Positions 10,974-21,956 of a DNA stretch of 64,000 nt are shown here, piece by piece. Below the pieces are notes generated by a model. That model worked only from the letters and a program-made list of their open reading frames with translations, searched no databases and was not told the origin of the DNA. Source of the DNA: Blasia pusilla. Lineage: Eukaryota > Marchantiophyta > Marchantiopsida > Blasiales. Within the stretch, counting starts at the first letter, position 1, and every line of letters begins with the position of its first letter. The translations under genes were made by a program, and so were the position numbers. The stretch is from assembly GCA_050084515.1 (NCBI GenBank), contig CM114272.1:4960001-5024000 (forward strand), written 5' to 3'.

Positions 10974-11615
10974 TTGATTTCATCTCTTCCATTCAAAAAT
11001 TTCAAACATATTTTTGTGGATGAGTTGCAAACAAATGATGACAAAAATTATATTTCCGAGTTGCCTTCACTTGTTGGTCTTGCTCAAAAGAAAGTTGGAG
11101 GACACTTGAAGGGTACCGACAAAAAAAATGACTATCATCGATGGTGCAGACTACATGGGACTAGAGCTTCCATCCTAGATTGTGTCTTGCCGCCAATGTG
11201 TTGGAGCCTTAGAGTGTAGAAGGCTTGGTTGCCCTTTCCTAGAACAACATGGGGAAGTCAATGTCTCCTAATCCTCCCCTAAAACTGCAATCATTCCTCA
11301 TGTTGCAATTATCAATACGACCATATTTTGAGGTGGCCATTGATGTCCTCATTATCAAACCTCCCTTTTTGCATTAGAGCATATCCCACTAATAGTGTAG
11401 TATACCACTTCTACACCAGAGTACATGAGGATATGTATTCATGTTGGGTCTCACACTCATTCTGTCATTGATGCCATTCAAAGACACATCAAGAAGGATG
11501 TGTCTATAAGGTTTTGAATGGTTGGTTGACCATGAGTGCACACGTTTATGATCATGTGAGATAGAGACTCTAAACCATATTTTTTGTGAAGTCAAGAAGG
11601 GATAAGAGTAGATTA
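10974..11615 (+). pseudogene. MULE-type transposase remnant, plus strand (zinc-finger part)
   Basis: The plus strand reads FKHIFVDELQ, PSLVGLAQKK and RWCRLHGTRAS, matching the 40052-40927 copy (FKHILVDELPP, PPLVTLAQKK, RWCRLQRTSAS). A decayed zinc-finger segment with HVGSHTHSV and DAIQRHIKKDV follows, then a short VLNGWLTM-like piece of the DDE region after a large deletion. Many stops and frameshifts. It lies between the satellite and an opposite-strand copy of the same family. Confidence 0.75.
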
Positions 11616-11739
11616 AGAGAGGAAGAGAGGAGAGAAGAAACTTTTGTCAACCTAAAGTGATCATTTATTTTGAAGAGAGTATTCTATGGGTTGAATAGAG
11701 TTCATAAATCGAAGGGTCTTTTCCCTTGGTTAAATCTTT

Positions 11740-13611
11740 TCTGAGAGAAATATGAGATGCTCAAGATTATAACATTGCTCTAGCCTGCTATTGTTGGTAT
11801 GTCTCCACGAGGGAGATTCTTTGGCATGCTTGTGATGATCTCCAAGATAAATGGATACTCTTAGCTCTAAGAGTATTTTGGAAAAACGCATTTTCATGAA
11901 TGTTCAATCCTTGCATAGGCTAAATTTTTAAATGAGGGAGAATTATGCAACAAAGAAGTGGACAATATAAGGTTTATTGCAACCCCTAGAAATCCAAAGA
12001 TTGAAATACGTCACAACCTATCTGAATCCAACGGGTTGTAGAAGAGATATTTGCAACCTGTCCGATTTAGAGAGGTTGCAAGAACACGTGCCGAAACACA
12101 TTTTTTCAAACCTACCAAATCCCAAAAGATAAAAACTCATCCAACATATTGGAATCCAACAAGTTTCAACACCATACTTCCATAAACATTTTCTTGCAAC
12201 GCGTCCATTTCATATCGTTTGCAAACTCAAGAAATCTATCAGATTCTGATGGGTTTCCAATCGCCAATATTTGCAACATATTGGATTTAGACTCATAGGA
12301 AATACTGGTGATTGGATCCAAAAATTTGTAGACTACAGCAATCTATTGGGTTCCAAAAAGTTTCCAAACATCAATATTTTCAACCTATTGGATTTAGACG
12401 GATTGCAACCTTATGGAATAATTGAGCAAGTAATACATATGAGTTGGAAAGGAGAAAATCTTGTGCTCACTTGCCGCATAAAGTTTCCCCATTATCTCAT
12501 ACGAACACTCTACTAACTCAACTAGGAATATAATTCTCTATATTTTCCCTCAATTGCATGCTTTCACCACCGCACAGAAAGTTCTTATCGGCACGTATTG
12601 GCTTATTTCAAGATTGGGCTATCCTTGCAACATTCTAGTAAAGCAACCTCCTCCATTTTCTTATTCTCTTTGATGCAAGAGTTTTTATAGCTAGTCACGG
12701 ACTGTTGCCAATTGAAAGTATCAGACCTCTCCCTCTCTAGCTAAACTTTCCCTCCCCATAATACCTCTCTAACAACAATCCATTCTATTGCCAACAACGT
12801 CTACCTTTACCTCAAATTTTTTTTGGTTATGAGTCCCTTCTCCACATGGTAGTAAACGTGCGCAGCTATGGTCAACCATCCATTCAAAACCCTATAGAAA
12901 ATATCAAAGCTACCCAACTCTCAAATAGATCTTCTCCTTATCTCATTATGTGAATAAGATCGAGGCCGCTGTAGTAGACATTTTGAAGACATAAGTTCTA
13001 GATCCCTCGCCTCCTTGGGCCTTGAATTGCCATCTATGAATAAATGGAAACGTGGAGTTTTCCTTGATCTTGGTGATGGTATCCATCTTTACAATCTTTC
13101 CATCAAGTACTTGTATTTTCTGTAGCAAATTCCTTAAGCTTAATATTAGTTAGAGAGGCATTGCCAAAATTTTCCTAAAGTTAATTTTCCTCAACTCTTG
13201 TGATCTCCCTTTAGTTAGGTATTCCCAACAATTGATCCAAAATTTGTGATGTAGTCGTCAATTTGATCACTCTAGGCTTAGAATCCGGAGAGTCTCTTCA
13301 TACATCCGCCATCTTCTTCGCCACATCCTCCTTGATGTGTCTCTGCATGGCACTGAAGATAAGATGAGTGTGAGACCCAACATGAACACACAACATGGTG
13401 TATTTAGACGTGGAACTATAGTCCTACACTATTAAAAAATATAAGCGGGACACACTCCAACTTAGAAAGGGGAGGCTTGACAATGAGGACATTGATGGCC
13501 ATCCCGTGATATAGTCACATCAACCACATAAGGAGTTTTTGTACTTTTTGGGGGGAATTGTGAGGTAATGACTCCCTCGTTCCGCTATAGGAACAGATAG
13601 CCAAGACTTCT
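11740..13611 (-). pseudogene. MULE-type transposase remnant, copy 3
   Basis: Minus-strand homology to the 37148-41092 copy runs from the zinc finger (interrupted at 13611 inside the Cys block) through the DDE region. Clear pieces are KVLDGKIVKMDTITKIK-like and FPFIHRWQFKAQGGEGSRTY at 12946-13128, followed by the intron and the start of the next exon near 11890-11760. The intron (about 11930-12470) still shows decayed palindromes near 12010-12080 and 12280. Riddled with stops and indels. The upstream end is replaced by the LTR-like repeat at 13612. Confidence 0.75.
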
Positions 13612-14205
13612 TGTAATGTACACGAGTTTTAAATTTACATTTGTTTATTGAGTTTGATTCCCAAGAGGATTATTGTTTGGTGAAAAGAGAGTTCAAATTA
13701 CAATTCTCTTGCAATAATTGTATTTAAGTGTATATGATTTAGATTAAATGACTTATCAATGTCATTGGATCTCTCTTAGTACCAAGATTTCTTTCCTCAA
13801 TTCTCTCTAGTGGAGCTGACATCACGCTCAGGTAGATTTCCTCTCGACATCAAGAAACCTCACAGAGATCTCAACAAGGAAGTTGGCTTCTCTTATTTTT
13901 GGAACTCAATCCGTCTCGCTAGGCTACTCTTTGTAAAACAGATTTCCTACAACTCTATGTTGATTATTCCATTAATGAGAAAGGTTTGTCTGATTTACTC
14001 TTCACTGTGTAGATCCAAAAAGAATATTCACACATAAGCATGACACATCAGAATGAAGGAATGAGTGCTTTATTACTCCATCAAGAACGAAAAAGCTTCA
14101 AAGTGGTATATAAACTTGAGAGGGTATTATTCGGACCATTCCTACAACATAAAGACTTTGTGAAAGAATAATGATAATAATTACTTTCATGTTTCTTAAA
14201 TATTC
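13612..14205 (+). repeat. LTR-like dispersed repeat, copy 2
   Basis: Inverted match to 53-655. It begins TGTAATGTACACGAG at 13612, exactly where the transposase homology on its left stops. It contains the frame 13810-14037 (HRDLNKEVGFSYFW and so on) matching 231-452. The right boundary is not resolved; similarity ends near 14205. Confidence 0.5.
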
Positions 14206-14475
14206 TATAAAGTAAGAGTGTTCTAAATATTCTATAAAATAAGAGTGTTCTCGGTGAAAACGGTATCTCTTAACATATCTCATAACGAATATCTATGATG
14301 CTCTTCTCTTAAGATCCCTATGAATCTACCATAAAAAATGTCAAAATCTACCATAAAAAAATTGTCATCTTCAACACGAAATATGACTTCCTAAGTGGAT
14401 CTCGGAAACTACAAGCAGCATAACTAATTGGTGACCGAAGAGTCACTTATCGGAGAAGACTTAAGACTTATGCTC

Positions 14476-14523
14476 ACCCGTAAGTGGAGGATGCTGCTTC
14501 GCCGCATCGCTCCACTTACGGGT
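14476..14523. repeat. Hairpin present in block A only
   Basis: Arms ACCCGTAAGTGGA and TCCACTTACGGGT (13 bases each) enclose a shorter nested inverted repeat. In block C the left arm and centre are missing and only the right-arm side (CACTTACGGGT, near 56550) remains. Confidence 0.8.
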
Positions 14524-15128
14524 GGTGCAGTCCATGACCGAGTCCAGTTTAAGAGTGGAAGTGCGGGGCAAGGTCCGTGGAGTTTTCTCACGGCCACCGG
14601 TACAATCGATACCTATGGCAGGGAATGGGAGTTTTCAAAACCCCCATCTCCTGCCAGTTTTTTCCCGACTAGTTTTAAGCGGAACGGAGATTTCTTGCAA
14701 CGCCCCGGATCTACCCGATTGGTGCTGGACTGTAGGAGATGGCCATGTCCATACGGTCCCAAGAGAAACATTCTAGTTATGAATGCTTGGATGGGCGAAT
14801 TAATAATGAGGCTTTCACAGTAACTTCGTTTGCCGACGTACTTGCTTAGTAAGTGACTAAGATTTTTTCACAGTTTACATGGCAGAAGACGTATTATTTG
14901 TCAAATAATCTCCAGGGTTTAGAGTATTCTCATGTCATAATTGGGTTTCAAAACTTACTCATACGTTGCGTGGGATACTGGATCTTCCCATGCTGATGAT
15001 TACCAAAAATGCACTCGTCCAAGCGATAAAATATGCTCCGTCACTTCCCAAGTCTCCTGAAGGAAAAGGGATGGCATTGGGAGTTTCTCTCTTATCCCGG
15101 CATAATTCTCCACTTGTATTTACATGCT

Positions 15129-15390
15129 GGAACTGGATGCCGCCACCGCTGGGAGCTAATTGAGGCCACGAAGGTGCAGAAAGAAATACGCACTGGAGCT
15201 GGATGCCACTATCGCTGGGAATTAGTTTAGGCAACGACGGTGCGGAAAGAAATACGCAGCCAGATCTTAGCACCACTGCTAGACAAGACGATGGAACTGG
15301 ATCCCGCTAGCCCTGTGAATTAATTGAGGCTACTCATTATAGAAGTAGAGAATTCCGTAGAAGGTGCAAAAAGAAAAACGCAGCGGCAAT
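15129..15390 (+). repeat. 62-72 base direct repeats
   Basis: Three diverged copies of a unit start GGAACTGGATGCCGC or GGAGCTGGATGCCAC and end AAAGAAATACGCA or AAAGAAAAACGCA. The same array is at 57198-57459 in block C. The words ACTGGATGC and AGAAGTAGAGA resemble pieces of the dirigent coding strand, so the array may derive from dirigent sequence. Confidence 0.6.
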
Positions 15391-15557
15391 CTAAAGCTAC
15401 GCAGATGTGTTCAAATTGTGTAAGATCATTATCGGAAATAAAGAATGTACTCCTGCCCCTTAAGGGATCCGGAATATGAAATCTCGAGCGTAAAGATGCT
15501 GGGTCGAAGGTCATGATTGTATATATCGGTGGCAGTACCTGGCGCTGACGGCGGCTA

Positions 15558-15767
15558 GGTGCTCTCAGACACGAAACCTCGGCCGGTGTCTCTGTCACTC
15601 TGCCGTTGTCCCTGCCGCCGTTGCATCTTCCGGGTCCGAACGCCTTCGACCTCCCTGGAATCGCGATTTATATTCCGAAGCGTACGGTCTGGCTTTCACG
15701 GCTGTCAGCTTGCGCTCGCCAGCGTTACGCAGCTAGCCAAAATCAAGAGCATGTTACCTCGGTTCAT
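15558..15767 (-). pseudogene. Dirigent-like gene fragment (N-terminal)
   Basis: From the ATG at 15767 the minus strand matches the first third of the dirigent genes: a start like MNRGNMLLILASC, then a small deletion breaking the frame in the signal peptide, a decayed RFGI...RDSREVE segment, and an arginine/aspartate-rich stretch. It stops before the dirigent barrel. An identical fragment is at 57627-57836. Confidence 0.75.
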
Positions 15768-16194
15768 GGTCGCAAATCTGTGAGGAACGACAGATCCTGC
15801 CCAAACGGTGAGTGACGGTTGAAGTACTGTAGGCGACCTCACAATGTTTTTATGTAGTTTAGAAACTAATCATTTTCCTTACAATGGGATTGCTCAATCA
15901 AATGATGCGCTTATCACCACTTCGACAAGTAAGTTGTTTCTTGTATTATCACATCTTCAAAGCGGAGACTGAGACTAAGTGTGCTACCCGGTGCCAACCG
16001 TCGCGGAGGTGATTCAGGTTTAAGGGGAGAACACGGGGGCGAGTTAGACGCGTCTCCCCGAGGGCGGTGGATGCGGATGTAGATACATCTCTGTCCTCGA
16101 AGTAACATTTGTCAGACCTTTCTTTTGGTGTCGCAACACGTAGAAGAGAACGTGAAAGTCCATGCTCTCGGATATCCTTGCCCGCGGGGAGGCT

Positions 16195-16236
16195 AACCCG
16201 AAATTACGTGCAATTCTTTGCACGTAATTTCGGGTT
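16195..16236. repeat. Perfect 19-bp stem hairpin
   Basis: AACCCGAAATTACGTGCAA is followed by a TTCT loop and its exact reverse complement. It lies about 680 bases beyond the stop of the minus-strand dirigent gene. The identical hairpin is at 58264-58305. It could be a foldback insertion or an RNA hairpin; no T-tract gives it a terminator look. Confidence 0.85.
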
Positions 16237-16917
16237 TAATTGATCTTTGGGTTAGTATTATTTACTTAAAAATCTCTTCTACGTGGAAAGAAAATTAACA
16301 AATATTAGTAGAATACGTGATCTCAATGTCGTTGTTTTGGATACCATGAAGTCTAACCGAAACTCAAGGGTTTGTATTTTAATAAATATTTTTCTAGATT
16401 CACCAACCTATCTTGGACCAGGACTTACATGTAATAAATACATATGAACCTAAAAATTTGTTTGAGAATAAAAGCTTTTTGCTAGTGCCCGTGAAAGGAA
16501 TAAAAGAAGCCGCTACTACTACGTGAAAGTGGCTCCCACACAATCGTTGAATACAGTCGATCGAGGATATAGTCCTGGATGACTTTCGTAAACCAACATA
16601 CATAAAAATGTTTCGTTGAAGGGTCCTCTAATATCTGAACACGTTCCTGGTTACGGGGACAGTGTGCTTCATAGACATCCATATGGCAAGAGCACAAACA
16701 AAGAAGTAAAAGAGATTCGTGACATTTTGTCTTAGGAAGATCAGGGAATGCCAAACATTGGTAGGGAGAGACTCTGCAACTCCTTATCCCGAATCTAGCT
16801 CTCTACGCAGCCCACATATCGAAGCTAAGGCAATCCCGCACATGCTTGACACCAGATGAGCGATCAACTGGGTTCTTGCTCACCACCTACTCACACTACA
16901 GCTGCCATTTCAGACAA

Positions 16918-17523
16918 CTAGTACAATTCAGACCGGTCATCATTAATCTGGACTTCTCCGACCACCCTGTAAGCGTTTCCACCACGAACCCTCTCATATC
17001 TCACGGTACCGCGAGCACCAGCAAGTCCCCCGCTTCCACCGACGATTGCGAGCTCCTGGTTCCTCTGGTCTTCACCGTTCTCCAAGTTCCACAGACCACG
17101 GAGGTGCAGCTGAGCATTGGCTAACCTCCTTCCCTGATCAGAATGGTCTCCTCGGTCGTTGATCTCCACGTCCTGGAACTGGATGCTAGAAACCTCGTGA
17201 ACCTGGTTCTCGTTGGCGTAGAAGTAGAGACCGCTGACGGTGGCTTGATGCTCGGAGTTGCGATCCTCTCTCTTTGTCGCCCTGTTGGAGAACACGACCC
17301 CACTGCCGGCCTCTCTGTCCCTGCCGTTGTCCCTTCCATCGTTTGATCTGGGTCCGAAAACGTCCACCTCATTGGAATCGCGATCAGAATCTCCATCATC
17401 AGCCTGCTGCTGATATATCTCGAAGCGGATGGTCTGGGCTCCGCGTCTGTCGGCTTGCGCCACGCACAAGCTGGCGAGTATCACGCATCCGGCCAGAATC
17501 AAGAGCATGTTACCGCGGGCCAT
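16918..17523 (-). CDS. Dirigent-like secreted protein (block A, minus)
   Basis: 201 residues. The start is the ATG at 17523; the open frame runs further upstream only through a non-ATG codon in the leader. Residues 1-24 form a signal peptide (MLLILAGCVILASLC, cut after AQA). Residues 41-75 are an unusual Asp/Arg-rich low-complexity stretch (DSDRDSNEVDVFGPRS, DNGRDRE). The rest fits the dirigent/allene oxide cyclase-like barrel: SEHQATVSGLYFYAN, then ELAIVGGSGGLAGARGTVRY at 157-176, the family's GGTG-type motif. Dirigent proteins act in the cell wall and steer phenoxy-radical coupling; substrate here unknown. A leader intron (about 17552-17990, GTAAGT...CAG) sits just upstream, and a TATA box at 18065-18074. 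It is divergent from the plus-strand gene at 19770. Allene oxide cyclase-like function is a less likely alternative. Confidence 0.85.
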   Translation of the reverse strand: MARGNMLLILAGCVILASLCVAQADRRGAQTIRFEIYQQQADDGDSDRDSNEVDVFGPRSNDGRDNGRDREAGSGVVFSNRATKREDRNSEHQATVSGLYFYANENQVHEVSSIQFQDVEINDRGDHSDQGRRLANAQLHLRGLWNLENGEDQRNQELAIVGGSGGLAGARGTVRYERVRGGNAYRVVGEVQINDDRSELY

Positions 17524-18064
17524 GGTGACAAATCTGCAGGTGGATGTAAGTCTGGACAAGCGTGTGATTAGTAATAATCACGGACACTGAATCATAGACC
17601 TTCACTAGACTAGAATCTAGTGATACCTCAGTTTCAGTGCTGTCCAAACATACAAACATAGACGACTGTCACGGAGGACATACCAATCGATATACTCTCA
17701 AATTGAAGAATTATAGAATGATGAGAAAATCAATCTAGAATATCAAGAGTTCCTTGAAAAATGTGGTCATTTTAATCGAAGAACACAAGCCCGATACCAT
17801 GCCCAAGTGTGGTAAGAAGGCTCAATTCCAATGCCGAAGCTAGAATAGCTCTCTTTCTTGAACTAGTGACGACATCGACGAATTAGGCTCAACTTATTAT
17901 CGAACACCTAATTATATCGGTCTTGTACACCTTCGCAAAACTCACATCTGCGTCCATCCATCAATCAAAGATAGAGAAAGGGGCACTTACAAGCGTATGG
18001 TTGCGGATGTAGATGGATCTCCAAAGCGCCACTGGAACTGGTGAATTGCATCTGATCTTGACGG

Positions 18065-18074
18065 TTATTTATAC
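18065..18074 (-). promoter_or_regulatory. TATA box, dirigent gene 16918-17523
   Basis: GTATAAATAA on the minus strand, kept at 53404-53413 and 60112-60121. Upstream of it (plus strand to the right) are ACTCCGC and a GCGCGTGGTACGTGCTGAC block shared by all three minus-strand genes. Confidence 0.75.
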
Positions 18075-18909
18075 GGACTCCGCTCATGGGCGCGTGGTAC
18101 GTGCTGACAAAGAGTGGCTAATTTCAGCTCGCTAAGAAACCAAGGCCATGTGTACAAGATACGTGGCACATACTTTTACAAATTAAGCCCAGATACAGGA
18201 GTACGGCATGTATGGCACCGAATCTTCGAATACTACTAGAGATATTCTTAAGATAAGTCTTGTGATAACGGATAGGCTGGATCCGCGACCTATGAGAAAT
18301 GGCCCGTTCTAATGTGCTTGAAAATACCGGACGTAAGTCGTCCATCCAAGGATATGCGGCCCGTCCAAGGATTTATTAGTAGAATGGTTCTATTCTCACC
18401 GTATGGTTATGGCGCAGTACTAAACTCGATTCGGGAAGCGATGCTGGCTTTCCACGAGGGAAGGTGTTCATACCTTCAAAGTGAAAGGAAAACACATCCG
18501 ATAAAAGGGAAAATCTAAGAACCCCGTCGGGAAATTTGCCGAATCGTGTAAGGAACTAAGAAATAATTCCATAGCTTACTTGGAGTTAGCCCGCGGGCCA
18601 CTCCACAAACCTTATGTTTCTACTGAAAGGTTAAGAAAAGAACAGATATTGGTAGGCTGGGGTGCAACCAAGAATGTTGCAAATCTGGATCTCGGCCTCA
18701 CCAGTAGTCATAGGATCAATCCAAGTCATGGAGTTGTAAGGAGGCCCATTTCACTGCCAGCACAAATAGGAAAGAACCTGATGAAGGATTCTTTTTGCTA
18801 CTATTACTGCAACCTGGCCGCTTGGGTGTTCCAATGACTCTATTTTGTATTCAACGGTCTAGAGAAGACTAAGCCATCAGAAACTTGCAATCTGAGAAGA
18901 TAATTTCAA

Positions 18910-18950
18910 GAAAGTGACGGTGCGTGACAGTCTCACGCGCCGTTACTTTC
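18910..18950. promoter_or_regulatory. 41-bp palindrome upstream of plus-strand dirigent gene (imperfect)
   Basis: Arms GAAAGTGACGG... and ...CCGTTACTTTC differ at a few positions. In block B the same site (54189-54229) is a perfect palindrome. It lies about 110 bases upstream of the TATA box at 19057 and includes CACGCG-type words. A candidate cis-regulatory element; no binding factor is known from the sequence. Confidence 0.6.
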
Positions 18951-19056
18951 GGTTGTAACGAGTGGACGGACTTCTACTCGTAGCAGCACGTATCATGGAA
19001 GGGGAATATACTGCTCTTGGTTTGCACGAGCGGACTCCACTCAAGACCGGAGTCAG

Positions 19057-19064
19057 CATAAATA
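19057..19064 (+). promoter_or_regulatory. TATA box, plus-strand dirigent gene (block A)
   Basis: CATAAATA preceding CCCGTTGAG; conserved at 54328-54335 and 61101-61108. It is followed by a leader intron donor (GTAAGT at 19139) and an acceptor TTGTGCAG at 19740. Confidence 0.7.
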
Positions 19065-19769
19065 CCCGTTGAGCTACGATACAATTCATCACTCGTACTT
19101 CAGCTTCCAGAACTATTCGAATCCTTGGTCAGAAGCTTGTAAGTGAACTCGTTCGAATCGGTCTTGTGTATGAGTTGGAGACAAGAATAAGTACTCTACA
19201 TCTGAGTCTAGACCACTATTTATTACAAATGTCCATTGATTGTCGTCCCTGTATATCATGCTAAACTCGTCTATGCCGTAACCACTGTTTCACTCTTGAC
19301 GTTGCATAAGAGATTGTAACTTTCCAGTCTCCTTCTCCACACACTCTGCTGCAACATTTCAGATAGCTTTTTTCCTTCATTAGTCTCATCTCACTGCTAA
19401 TCTCTGAGGAAGAATTTTCCATGGAACCCCACGCTGCATGACTGATGATGAGACTTTTAACTGCCATGGAGTCTAGTTTTACGAGGTCTTTACACTTCGA
19501 GAGGACGTGATGTGAGATTAATTCCAATTCCAGTTCAGTTTTGCGAGTATTGGACCTTGACCAAGAGTGCTCGATGTGAGATCAAAACTTAATCGAGTGA
19601 AGCATTCTACGGAACTTAAGCTAGCTACGCTACGATCCGTGATATATTTGAATTCTGCTTGCCGTCTACGAATGTATCATCGCTTTCTGATTGTGAGGTT
19701 GCAGGCACTACTTCAACTTAGTAATCGTATGCTTGTGCAGATTCTAGAGATTATCACAAATCTGCAACC

Positions 19770-20371
19770 ATGACTCGCGGTAACATGCTCTTGATTCTGG
19801 CGGGCTGCGTAATGCTGGCGAGCGTGTGCCTGGTGCAAGCTGATGACAGACGTGAAAGGCAGACCGTCCGCTTCGAAATATATGAGCAGACCGATCGTGA
19901 TTCTGATCGCGATTCCAACGAGGTCGAAGTGTTCGGACCCCGATCCAACGGCGACAGGGACAACGGCAGGGACAGAGACGCCGGCAGGGGTATCGTGTAC
20001 TCCAACAGGGCGACCAAGAGGGAGGATCGCAACTCGGAGCACCAAGCCACCGTCAGCGGTCTCTACTTTTACGCCAACGAGAACCAGGTTCATGAGGTTT
20101 CCAGCATCCAGTTCCAGGACGTCGAGATCAATGACCAGGAGACAGATCTGACCAGGGTAGGAGATTCGCCAATGCTGAGCTCCACCTCCGCGGCCTGTGG
20201 AACTTGGAGAACGGTCAGGACCAGAGGAATCAGGAGCTCGCCATTGTCGGTGGAAGCGGGGGACTTGCTGGCGCGCGGGGTACCGTGAGATACGAGAGGG
20301 TTCGTGGTGGAGACGCTTACAGGGTGGTCGGGGAGGTCGAGATTAACGATGATGTGTCTCAGTTGCACTAG
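19770..20371 (+). pseudogene. Dirigent-like gene with a one-base frameshift (block A, plus)
   Basis: Start ATG at 19770, with the signal peptide MTRGNMLLILAGCVMLASVC. It is the counterpart of 61815-62417 but has one G fewer in the run near 20139 (CCAGGAG here, CCAGGGAG there). The frame shifts within the conserved EINDQGDRSDQ region and ends at 20288, so the GGSG motif is lost from the product, although the DNA encoding it is intact to 20371. The change sits in a G run between near-identical blocks, so a consensus sequencing error is a real alternative to true inactivation. A leader intron of about 602 bases (19139-19740) and a TATA box at 19057 precede it. AATAAA at 20616-20621 is a plausible poly(A) signal. 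Confidence 0.85.
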
Positions 20372-21332
20372 TAACTCTAGAATGAGAGGCTGGCCTGTGA
20401 TTTGTCCGATCCAGGACGCATTTCCATCTGGGGGAAGATTGGCATTAGAAGAATGTGTTGGGCTCGGCAGATCCTACATAGCTTCGATTTGTGGGTTGCA
20501 TAGAGATAGAGCTAGATTCGTGTCAAGGAGTTGCGTAGTTTCTCCGGATGGGAGGCGTTCTCTGTTATCTTGTTCGTGTGTTATCTTTGAACCACATTCC
20601 AATTGCTCACGAGACAATAAATCATGAATCTATCTTCTTCTTGCTTTGTTCATATCCATGCAGCACTCTCCTGAGAAGTTACATGGCACGGATCTTGCAC
20701 TCTCAATTCTGTTCGCTCAAGGCATAGTAGAGCACCGTTAGATAAATACAATTTGTTTCAAGTCGCTTAGCCGGTTGTCGAACCTCCTTTCGAGCGTGGG
20801 CGACGCAGTCCTGAGATGTCACTCACCTTTCTATTTCTTTGTCATTGTTTCCTTGATTGTAATGTCAGTGAGTCGATTTAGGGTCGCGAATATGTGAGGT
20901 GAGATGAAATTCTGTGGCGATAATCGAAGCCGTGGGAAGAGAGTAGTCTAGCATCAATTATGGAATAACGCAGAGAAGGTGTACGAAACGTAAATAAATG
21001 TACAAAATAATCATACGAGGATACCCGTGATTGGATCGTTATCCAAGTAGGTCAGGTATTTTTTTAAATGTTAGATATGTAAAAGGTCATCGTATCATTT
21101 GGGAAGCACTTGGAACCTTATGTCTAATGCTTGAGAGCAAGGCTGAGGAGGAAGTAATGACGTGGGTATTTATATTGACTCCGGTCTAGAGGGAAGTCCG
21201 CTCGTGCAGGCTAAAAGTGGTATATTCCCGCCTCCAAGACAAGTGTTTCTTGTAGTAGAAGTCCGTCACCTTGTAACAACCGAGAGTAACGGCGCGTGAG
21301 GCCTGTAATGGTGAAGTATTGGGACAGTCACC

Positions 21333-21500
21333 CAGCTGCAAAGTGAATCAGTATGAGTATGGCATGCTTATACACGACCACGGCCTTACGCAGCTGCAAA
21401 GTGAACCAGATACATGAGTATGGCATGCAGATACACGACCACGGGGTCTCTGACTACAAGATATTTACGTAACCACGGCCTCTCTGACTACAAGATAGGA
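21333..21500 (+). repeat. 58-bp tandem duplication
   Basis: CAGCTGCAAAGTGAA...GAGTATGGCATGC...ATACACGACCACGG occurs twice (starts 21333 and 21391), followed by a duplicated TCTCTGACTACAAGATA. Also present at 63377-63545 in block C. Confidence 0.85.
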
Positions 21501-21596
21501 ATTTAGTTTCTTCTACACTTCGACATGGTATCGTTCTTCTGTCAAATTCGACTTTCACATCTTTCTACGAATGTTCACTTCAAGACAATATTGATT

Positions 21597-21812
21597 GGTA
21601 TGTCCTCCCCGTTTTTACAGTTTGGAGAGGACTGAAACTGAGGTTTACACTCTACACTGTACTCTTATCGAGTGAAGGTCTATGACATCGAGTCTACGTT
21701 TATTGTCCGTTATTCTTACTAATCACATGCTTCTCGCTATTGTCGGTGGAAGCGGGGGACTTGCTAGCGCGGGATACCGTGAGATACGAGAGGTTTCGTG
21801 GAGGAAACGGTA
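21597..21812 (+). pseudogene. Dirigent-like remnant: leader intron joined to C-terminal coding end
   Basis: The bases 21597-21735 are an inverted, diverged copy of the leader intron of the minus-strand gene (compare 17560-17700). Directly after CACATGCTT the sequence becomes the last third of the dirigent coding region (LAIVGGSGGLASAGYREIREVSWRKR-like, starting at about 21735), with a small deletion that breaks the frame. The first two thirds of the coding exon are missing. The same remnant is in block C at 63642-63857. Confidence 0.75.
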
Positions 21813-21956
21813 AATCCTACTGTTGTGGGTTACGTTCGCAACTGACAGCTGGTTTGAGTAGAGATAGAGCGAGTTGCACTCCCTCTCCTGACGGAGGGAT
21901 TACTTATAATCGGTTGCCTCTAGGAAGAAGCACGAGGGACTTTCACCCATTTCTCA

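Larger units (their letters stand above)
14375..21956. repeat. Dirigent block A (segmental duplicate of block C)
   Basis: This segment is repeated at 56387-64000 with a nearly constant offset of 42044-42069 bases. Most differences are single bases, homopolymer-length changes and a few short indels; the first 450 bases are more altered. The block holds a dirigent fragment (-), a full dirigent gene (-), a frameshifted dirigent gene (+), and a C-terminal remnant (+). Block C still matches at the window end, so the true right edge may lie beyond 21956. Confidence 0.95.

Noticed and set aside
17524-17559. Twelve-residue N-terminal extension of the minus-strand dirigent frames
   Set aside because: It begins at TTG, not ATG, and the signal peptide starts directly at the ATG at 17523. 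It lies at the intron acceptor.
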